NCBI GenBank assembly: GCA_033961575.1
Contig: CM066729.1
Coordinates: 97,529,001-97,593,000, forward strand
Source: Aselliscus stoliczkanus
Taxonomy: Eukaryota > Chordata > Mammalia > Chiroptera > Hipposideridae
Reading direction: 5' to 3'
DNA length: 64,000 nt
The notes below the pieces were generated by a model. That model did no database searches. It saw only the letters and a list, made by a program, of their open reading frames with translations, and was not told the DNA's origin. The position numbers were made by a program, and so were the translations under genes. Positions 56,466 through 64,000 of this stretch are shown piece by piece; positions within the stretch are counted from its first letter, which is position 1; the number at the start of each line of letters is the position of its first letter.

Positions 56466-58263
56466 CCTTTGATTTTGCTGTCCTGAGCAACTTCTTTCTA
56501 AAGTTATGTTCATGCCATGTCTGAATTTTAATTACTGATAGTATTAACATTATCCAGCAATTCTAATCAACCATTCCTATCAGGCAACATATTTTAAGAA
56601 TTCAGCATTTCAGTGAATGCTCCTTGGGAATGGGTATCAGTGTTAAGAACTGATTTTTCTGGTATTGTTGGCTTCTTGATTGACTTTACTCAGCGGTGAT
56701 TTCAGACAGCTCCAGGGGTTAACTAACTTGCTTTATGTTTACTAATGCATTAGACATATATACTTGAATATTCACAAAGAAGAATTACGTATGTTGGCTA
56801 ATATGGGCCATTGAGCTCAACTCAGAAACCAGCTTTGTCTGCTTCGAATATAATTCCCAACTCGTTTTGTTTTGTTTTGTTTTTGTTTTGTTCTCCCCAT
56901 GTCATGCTGTTTTAGACATTGCCCTCCTCCCAGACTTATATCTGATTGTTGGTCTCCTTTTTACTTTTAATTTTTAAATAGCCATTTGTTATAACCATGC
57001 ATTTCCTTCACCTCTGTGATGTTGTTTGGTCACATTTGCAGCGTATGCATGTCTGCTGTGCTTCCATTTATTTCTTTGTCTTTTTGTAAAGACAGATAGC
57101 TTTTTAGAAATGGCCCATATGACCCTCAAAGAAGAGGTAAGAATCAAAGAATAATTACAATAACCTACATAAATGACCAGTGGTTGTATAATAGAGGAAG
57201 ATGAGGAAAAAGAACGAGAAACAAACAAAAAAAGTTATTCCTGAAAGGTCTATGACTAACATTGTTGGCAAGGTCACAATGCTTTATTTCTTCCTACTAA
57301 AAGTAAAGGGAGCCATAAAATTACTACAATCATGGAAAAATACCTGAAGTTTCAAAAAAAAAAAGAAAATCTGAAAGTTAAAAAACAGTTTACCAAAAAT
57401 GACACTACCTAAAGCCCTTTTGAAATTCCCTTTTGAAATCAATGCCTACAGGGATAAATAAAGATAATTTAAGAGCATTAGTAACAAATGGAAAACAAAT
57501 CCCATATTCAGCTTCACATTGGTTAAACATTATATATAAAACGAAGCACCAAAAAGAATCAATAGCGTCATTAACTATCTCACCCACTGGGTATGATAAA
57601 TGATAGATTAGCTTAAATGTGATCAAACTCTTTTTTTCCCCTATTCAAAGGAAAGCACTTTTCTCTTCAAGGACCACTTAATTGAATGGTGCTGGCTGGG
57701 CTCCCTAACATCCAATTTTCAAAGTCATTTAAAGTATGGGATTATTTAACTCAAATTCTAAGCAAGTAATTTCAGCCTGGGACAACAGCTGTGTATGGAA
57801 CAGAGCTGCCTCATGAACATCACCTACATAGAATATTGGATATCATATCTTCAGCTATTTTGATCTCTTGAAAGCGATTCATTTACTGAAAACTCACCTG
57901 CTCAGTTTATTTGTGTTTCTTTTGCAATGAAAATATAGCCAGTTTCATAGGCAACATGTCTTGGTTTTTGCTAAACTGAGAGTATCTTTCAATTTTGTGA
58001 TTGACAAAGTATATCTCTCAGGCAGGCGTAACTGGGAATTGAAGATAAAGTAAAATCAGTTTTTAAACCACAGCGTTTCCAATTATTATGTCAACTGCAT
58101 TTGATTTAAGTTGCTACCTGACGTGATCTAGAGATATCCCTCTGAAAAAAAGAAATTAGAATTTAAACCCAAATTTTCAATGTTATCCTTATGAGCTATT
58201 TGAAAAATAAATTCAAACATTTCTGCTATGAACTACCTAGTTTTAATGAGGGACACTTCTATG

Positions 58264-58266
<3 letters not shown>
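56466..58266. other. Unique non-coding sequence
   Basis: No gene or repeat recognised. 57760-58140 is high-complexity and could be conserved non-coding DNA. A GTTTT run lies near 56866-56892. Minus open frames at 56989-57228 and 57405-57626 have no recognisable domain. Confidence 0.4.

Positions 58267-58309
<43 letters not shown>
58267..58309. repeat. (TG)n microsatellite
   Basis: About 21 perfect TG units. Confidence 0.95.
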
Positions 58310-58311
<2 letters not shown>

Positions 58312-58688
58312 TTGGATATGTAAACATATATTTGGGTTTGTTTCCAAAACCAATTCCTACATTTTAGAACTATTCATTACATTATGTCAATATATAAATA
58401 AAGCAGTATTGAAAAAGCATTTCACCATTTCCTTCTATCTAGAGAGACTCCATCTTCTTCCTGAATTCTTCTTGATGCTTCCCTCATTACTCTTTCTTTC
58501 CTTAAATAAAGAATACATTAAGATATAAGTTAACTTTTTTGGATACTTGATACTGGGCATTTTTATCTATTTTTTTCTTCAAATATTTTCTCTATTTCTT
58601 TCCAGATTCTTTATATTGTTTTTCTGTTTCCAAATTTGATTATAATTCCATAAAGTAGCATACACTTAATTCTGTAAAGCTCTGAATA
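58310..58688. other. AT-rich non-coding sequence
   Basis: No gene or repeat seen. The 86-codon frame at 58268-58528 begins in the TG repeat and is incidental. Confidence 0.45.
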
Positions 58689-58700
58689 GCAATGCAAAAA

Positions 58701-58883
58701 GGGTGCTGTTTAGCTCAGGTGGTTAGAGCACAGGCTCTTAACACCAAGGTTGCCAGTTCGATTCCCACATGGGCCAGTGAGCTGTGCCCTCCACAACTAG
58801 AATGAAAACAACGACATGACTTGGAGCTAATGGATCTTGGGAAAAAAACACTGTTCCCTCAATAAAGTTGCTTTAAAAAAAAC
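58701..58883 (+). mobile_element. Ves-like (bat) tRNA-derived SINE
   Basis: 'gctgtttagctcaggtggttagagcacaggctcttaacaccaaggttgccagttcgattcccacatgggccagtgagctgtgccctccacaac' contains tRNA A- and B-box-like segments (TTAGCTCAGGTGG and GTTCGATTCCC). It ends 'gttccctcaataaag' and an A-rich tail. Candidate duplication gcaatgcaaaaa (58689-58700) and gcaatgaaaaa (58884-58894). The match to the Ves head is the main evidence for a bat genome. Confidence 0.88.
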
Positions 58884-59343
58884 GCAATGAAAAATAATGT
58901 TATATTTTTTGCTGATATCTGCATACTTCATATTGGCCCAGAATATATATGCATATGTGCCTATGTATGGATATATACATATATATTCATGCATACTTAT
59001 ATATGTATACATATAGCTATACTGTGTTTCTGTATCTGACATGCTATATTTAACACTACAAACGTAAAATAATAAACATATTTTTGTACAATTACATTCA
59101 CAAAATGACAAGAAATCAATGTAGATCGTAGTATTAACAGGATCTATTTTTAAGGATCATTTCCTTTTCTTAAAATTTTCCATGGTTTAGGTTTCTCCAT
59201 CTTTATTCCTCTGGTATCTACCCTGATACCCTAAACATTCATTCACGGGTCACTCTTGAAAGGTGACTGAGGACAGGTGGTCCATAGAAGTGTGTGGGGA
59301 GGAGACAATTCCAAGCTTTGTGACATTATTGTCTTTGTACATT
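58884..59343. other. AT-rich non-coding sequence
   Basis: Includes a TATA/CATA-rich self-complementary patch at 58945-59010. No gene. Confidence 0.45.
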
Positions 59344-59357
59344 TAAGATTGCTTTTT

Positions 59358-59483
59358 TAAAATAATTTTATTTTATTTATTTATTTTTTTGAGGGCAGTG
59401 TCTTTGGCCCTCATATGTGGGACCTGAACCAGGGCCGCTGGCTTCACAAGCCAGCGCTTAACCACTGCGCCACTCTGCCGGCC
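59358..59483 (-). mobile_element. Full-length short-form tRNA-headed SINE
   Basis: Minus-strand head 'ggccggcagagtggcgcagtggttaagcgctggcttgtgaagcc', then 'ggttcaggtcccacatatgagggccaaagacactgccctc' and an A/TAAA tail. The duplication taagattgcttttt is at 59344-59357 and 59484-59497. Confidence 0.96.
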
Positions 59484-60242
59484 TAAGATTGCTTTTTAAG
59501 CAGAGGTTAATGTATTGGTATTTGTCATAAATGTTTATTATTTTATAAATAGAGATAGTCTATGAAAATTTCTGAGACAATTTATTTAACAAGCCTCTTG
59601 CTTCCTTCTCTATCTTTAATATGAACTTGTCCGCTTAAAGTATTCTCAAAGGTTTAAGAAGTAGAGCACACATACCAAATATAATTTCCTATCAATTAAA
59701 TTATCTCTAATTACATCATCAATAAAATTAATAACAATAGGATATCTTTACCTCAGTCATTTATGATTTCATTCAAAAAACACCATGAGGGTGATTATTT
59801 CATTTCATTTTATTTTCCTTTATTTTATTTTCTTGTGCTTTATTTCATTTTACCAAGCTATTAGGGAAATAACGCCAGTGTGACCTGAACTTTATCTCCC
59901 AAGCCGTCAGTTTATTGAATAAAAGGCTGTGGTTTAAATTCAAGACAATCCACTCTCTGACCCCCATCAATATTCTTTCAATCTCTTTCTCAAAAATTGA
60001 TTAGGTCAGTTGGGCAACATTTTTTTTCTTACATCATCTTTTATTGTGGTAGCTTGACAATCCATTTATTAATGGACATAAGTTTGTTATAACATTTTAT
60101 AATAAGATTTTTCAAGTATGGTAGATACATTTATTTAAACTACTAGTTTTGTTATGATAAGCAATTCTACATTCCTTATAGTTTTCATGAAAGAAAGGTA
60201 AGACAGTACAGGTTTTTAATAGGATGAGAATTTATCTATAAC

Positions 60243-60297
<55 letters not shown>
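60243..60297. repeat. Compound (TA)n(GA)n microsatellite
   Basis: TA run to 60255 followed by about 21 GA units. Confidence 0.95.
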
Positions 60298-60298
<1 letters not shown>

Positions 60299-61116
60299 TT
60301 TCTGGAATCAGGAATCTTCCTTCAACTCTCATTCATTCCATAAGTATAAAAGTTTGATATTATCAATGTTTTTTTAATCTATTTTTAAAGACTACCTATT
60401 GTTCTTATGTTTGATTTTGTAGTGAATTACTTGAGGATATTGTTACTCTCCTTGTCAATGCAACTTTATAACTTTTAACAGCAAATTTTCTTAAATATTG
60501 ATGAATGGTTGTTATAGTTTCACAATGACGAACCAAACCAACTTCAGTTTTTTTTAGTAAATTGATATAATGACATCATTTTTTTACAATGTGTGAAAAT
60601 ATCTATGATGTACAAAAGTAACAAGGTTTTTGAAAACATAATTTAATATGGGCAGTTTTATTCAGGACTTGATCTACTCTAGCCTAGAATGTAAATTTTT
60701 GGTTGGATTATGTGGACCCAAGCATGCTTTTTTCTGAACTGCATAATAACCTACAAGATATTAATTTTTTCTCTTAGAAAATAGGCTGCTATTCAGAGAG
60801 ACAGCATAAATTTCTGTCTTGTCACTTTTTATATTTAAGTGACTTATTTTCGCTATCTATTGATAGCTTCTCACTATCAATAGAAAAAGAGGACCTTAAT
60901 GATTATTCTGCATTTTCTTTGTTCTTAATATCAATTATATATGTTCATTCTAATATAAGGAGAATAGGATGATATTAAGTGGTTTTTTTAAAAAAAAAAC
61001 ACAATAAAACTGTTTCAATGCTTTTAAAGGAACTACAAAGCTGTAATATTTGTTACCTATTTTTCTTGATCTCAGATTAGGTTTACACAGTCATTCTTTC
61101 TATCACAATTCTATAC

Positions 61117-61245
61117 ACACATAAGAAGGAAGAAAAAGGAGAGAGGGAAGGAGGGAAAAAGGATAAAAGGAAAGAAGAAAGGAAGGGAGGGACAAAGGAG
61201 GGGATGGAGGGAGGAAGGAAAGCAGGAAGATGCAGGAAAGGAAAG
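61117..61245. repeat. Purine-rich GGAA/GGGA tract
   Basis: Imperfect 'aaggaagaaaaaggagagagggaaggaggg...gaaaggaagggagggacaaaggaggggatggagggaggaagg', nearly pyrimidine-free on the plus strand. Confidence 0.9.
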
Positions 61246-61319
61246 AGCTCTCAAAAGTTTAATCTAATCCTAATGCCACAGAGACAATTTCTTTCATGAT
61301 AATACATGTGTGCCTTTCA

Positions 61320-61950
61320 AAACTAATGGGTTGATTGTGCAGCTACACTGGAAAAGTTTGGCAATTTCTTAAAAAGCTAAATGTCAATTACATGCCTCAG
61401 CAATTGGCCTTCTGGACATTTATTCCAGAGAAATAAAAATGATGTTTATATTAAAATCAATGCACAAATGTTTATAATAACTTTATTTTTAATAGGCAAA
61501 ACCTGGAAATAACCAAGCTATATGTGAACTGGCCAATGGTTAAAGAAAGCGTAGAATTGCCATACCCTGGAATACTAGACAGCAATTAAAAGGAATAAGC
61601 TCTCAATACATAGGACAACCTGGATAAAGCTTTAGAGAATTATGCCGATTGAAAAAAGTCATCCTCAAAAAGTTACAAACTGTATGTCTTCAATTACAGA
61701 ACGTTCTCAAAATGATAAAATTATACATGTGGAGAATAGATTATGGTCGCCAGAGGGTAAAGAGGGAGTGGGCAGGAGGAAAGTGAGTGTGGCTAAAAAA
61801 ATGCAACATGAAGGACCCTTAGAGTCAGGGAAAGGCTGTTTTATCTTGCCTATGTTAATGCCAACATCCTGTTTGTGACATTGTTTCCCAAGATGTTACC
61901 ACCGGGGGAACTAGAGAAAAGGTGCAATATATATTCCTCCATTATTTCTG
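61320..61950 (+). mobile_element. Old LINE-1 (L1M-type) 3' region
   Basis: 'ctacactggaaaagtttggcaatttcttaaaaagctaaatgtc', 'ggacatttattccagagaaataaaaatgatgtttat', 'ctttatttttaataggcaaaacctggaaataaccaagctatatgtgaactggccaatgg', 'ccctggaatactagacagcaattaaaaggaataagctctcaatacatag' and 'agaattatgccgattgaaaaaagtcatcc' follow the L1M ORF2-end and 3' UTR order. Open frames of 60-80 codons here are incidental. Confidence 0.85.
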
Positions 61951-62952
61951 AAAAGTGCATGGGAACATACAAATTATTTCAAAATAGAAAGTTTAATTTA
62001 AAATTACCTAATGAACACAAATTTAGAGGTTCCGAGCTTCTCAGATTCTACCAGCAAAGGCAGTAGACCTTAAGATTTTACAGTGGGATTCAGGATGACT
62101 TTTGTTATCATTTACTAGCCTTTTGAGTACAGTATTTTTGCAAAAAGAATATGTAACATAACTCCATGGCATGGTAAATTAAGTATGCATGTGATTGATG
62201 GAAAATATGACAATATCTTTATTCTCTGTGAAATACAATAGGTTGTTATCATCTTTATAATGGTCAATTACCTATATGTGTAAATACTTTGGCACATTTT
62301 TTGGTTTGTGTGTTTTCTCATCCACTATAATAATGTTTTATACCTATTGTCTGTGCCAGAATTATGTACAATTAAAGAGACTATCCCCCTTCCCCAGGAG
62401 CTACAAAATTATAGTAAGAAATTTGATAACCAATGGAAGATTCATGTTTACTGGCAAGTTTTGTTACCAAGTATTAGGCTATCAGATAATTTTTATAATC
62501 ACATTTAATTGTTGAAATACCCATTCTTAACATAAAATTTTAACGTTAATAGTTTAGTCTTATCTACCATAAATCTAAGAGAGAAAAGTTACATGTTCTT
62601 AGATGTTTGATTTATTTACATTAATTTACTATTAACGCAAGAATACTCATACACTTGTTAAATATGAATTGTAAATCTTAGGGCTACTTCTGACTCCCCT
62701 TACTATGATTTTAAGATTTATGTTGAAGACTTAGGGCATTTTAAAATGCCAAATATTGCAGATTACAGATTACAGAGATTTTTCTCTAGTTGTTTTTCCT
62801 TTTCTTCATCAGCAAGTTAAAGTATTTATTCATGATTTCTATAATATTTCCTTAAAATTCACATGTAGTTACCATAATTCTGGCAATATGTAAAACTCAG
62901 CAGATTTTTACTCCATATCTGCATTCTTCAGTTTCTTTTCCCATTTTATGGG
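61951..62952. other. Non-coding sequence
   Basis: The first 100 bases may still belong to the LINE-1. No gene. Open frames at 62276-62515 have no recognisable domain. Confidence 0.4.
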
Positions 62953-62967
62953 AAAATGTGTTTCTTT

Positions 62968-63077
62968 TCTTTCTTTTTTTTGTTTTGTTTCAGGTGTATG
63001 AAGCAATGTAATAGACATTTACACCCCTCACAAAGTGATAATCTCCCCCCTTCAATCTACTACCCCTCTGACATCAT
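62968..63077 (-). mobile_element. LINE-1 3' end micro-insertion
   Basis: Reversed A-rich tail (tctttctttttttt), then 'tttcaggtgtatgaagcaatgtaatagacatttacacccctcacaaagtgataatc' and 'caatctactacccctctgacatc', which match the minus LINE-1 3' UTR at 17331-17395. Perfect 15-bp duplication aaaatgtgtttcttt at 62953-62967 and 63078-63092. Confidence 0.95.
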
Positions 63078-63092
63078 AAAATGTGTTTCTTT

Positions 63093-64000
63093 AAAAGTTC
63101 TGGCCTCTATTAAAAATGGTCACAACAGCCCAGTGGAAAGATTATTAATCGCTATATTAAGTTTTCTATATATTTCCCACATATGTGCTGACCCAAAGAA
63201 TCCACATAGGAATCGCATCACTGGAAACAAAAACCTTATATTTGCTGCCCACCTAGGCTGTCTCCACTCTAAACACTGGTAGGAAGTTCTGAGAATGAAT
63301 CTTGAAAAGGTTACATGGGGGGAAAATTGCAGAGGCCACTCAGTCTACAAATGAGCCTATGTCCACATATACCAATAAATGAATTATAAAACAGGGACTG
63401 CAGAAGAAGGAAATTAATTAGAGCTATAACTTCAAATTTGGATGTGAATCTGCAGTAGAGTTTCTGAAAAGCATTTATACTTATGAGTCCATATTAATTA
63501 ATGAATAAGATCATAATTTATCACATCTTTCTTCTGAGCTAAGCAGATAATCTCACCACCTAGAAAGTCAGTAGTCCCTTGACTCCCAAGAAGAAGGAAA
63601 ATCTACTGAGAACTGCCTCCTACAGTGTTTTAAACTGTTGACCATTGGTAATGAATGGACTTGTTCATGAGCCAAGCACATTGGTGCCTAGGAAATATTT
63701 TTACATAATAAACCCTCCCCACTATCCCTTGAATATGAATAATGATATAAACAGTTTAATGTCTTTTATGGTATTTGGGGTTATTTGGGGTGTTTATTGT
63801 TCAGGACCTGCTCAGTCCCTTTGCATGAATACACATATGCACATTCCTTTAAAATAACTACTTTGATTGTCTTAAGTTTCAAGAATTTCCATTAATTTAC
63901 AATAAGAATGTCTCTTTTGGACCAACATTAGTAAGTGAAATATCATCTCACTTTAAAACCACTTGTGAAAGTAAAGGCTGGCAGAGTTTCCCATTAAAAA
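63093..64000. other. Non-coding sequence to window end
   Basis: Unique-looking; no gene or repeat recognised. The 70-codon frame at 63645-63857 has no recognisable domain. Confidence 0.45.

Larger units (their letters stand above)
59498..61319. other. AT-rich non-coding sequence with microsatellites
   Basis: No gene. Includes a (TA)n(GA)n compound microsatellite (60243-60297), a perfect 11-bp hairpin at 60856-60884 and a purine-rich GGAA/GGGA tract (61117-61245). Confidence 0.45.

Noticed and set aside
8185..59483. tRNA-like A- and B-box sequences considered as tRNA genes
   Set aside because: All sit at the heads of SINEs with tails and target duplications, and they do not form a plausible cloverleaf with an anticodon loop.
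9443..61245. Regular short repeats considered as a CRISPR array or satellite
   Set aside because: They are simple microsatellites without spacers, and the genome is mammalian.
1..64000. Endogenous retrovirus
   Set aside because: No paired LTRs, primer binding site or gag/pol/env-like frame was recognised. The reverse transcriptase pieces are LINE-1 type.

Overview
This window is mammalian nuclear DNA, AT-rich, intergenic or deep-intronic. The repeats point to a bat, and possibly a rhinolophoid-type bat. They include many copies of a tRNA-headed SINE that starts GGCCGGCC..GTGGCGC..GGTTAAG, one Ves-like SINE, Laurasiatherian-type LINE-1 with 3' UTRs ending 'tacacctgaaactaata', and old MIR and L2. 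The assignment rests on recognised repeat types only; no search was run. I found no intact host protein-coding gene, no rRNA or functional tRNA gene, no CRISPR array and no recognisable endogenous retrovirus. The longest open frames are LINE-1 ORF1/ORF2 pieces, translated SINEs or translated microsatellites.

Layout. 1-11.9 kb: unique AT-rich sequence with a hAT-type element (1.7 kb), an L2 and MIR scraps, one full-length long SINE (8.2-8.7 kb), a LINE-1 3' end (8.8 kb) and microsatellites. 12.0-12.4 kb: a processed RPL34 pseudogene. 12.5-19 kb: five SINE or LINE-1 insertions, one nested in a LINE-1 3' UTR, separated by unique sequence that includes a candidate conserved non-coding block near 16.2-16.5 kb. 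21.1-27.4 kb: a minus-strand LINE-1 with its 5' end, broken ORF1 and ORF2, a SINE inserted in ORF2 and a large GAAA microsatellite in its 5' UTR. 27.4-37 kb: unique sequence, L2 copies, an unnamed old repeat, a short SINE and an 80-bp mariner-type MITE. 37.2-40.4 kb: a plus-strand LINE-1 with complete ends, a long open ORF1, most of ORF2 deleted and part of the 3' UTR duplicated. 41-49 kb: six SINE copies, an old LINE-1, and a CpG-containing palindrome at 47.4 kb. 49-64 kb: MIR, L2, a LINE-1 3' end, a HAL1-like element, a small hAT-like element, a Ves-like SINE, a short SINE, an old LINE-1 3' region and a 110-bp LINE-1 micro-insertion.

The window is a record of LINE-1 driven insertion. LINE-1 supplied the machinery, and SINEs and the RPL34 mRNA were copied by it. 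Perfect or near-perfect target-site duplications of 11-16 bp can be read directly for most SINE copies. The nearest thing to an undescribed system is the tRNA-headed SINE family: it occurs in a short form and a long form that share a head but have different 3' ends, alongside a dimeric form. I did not find evidence for a novel gene system and do not claim one.
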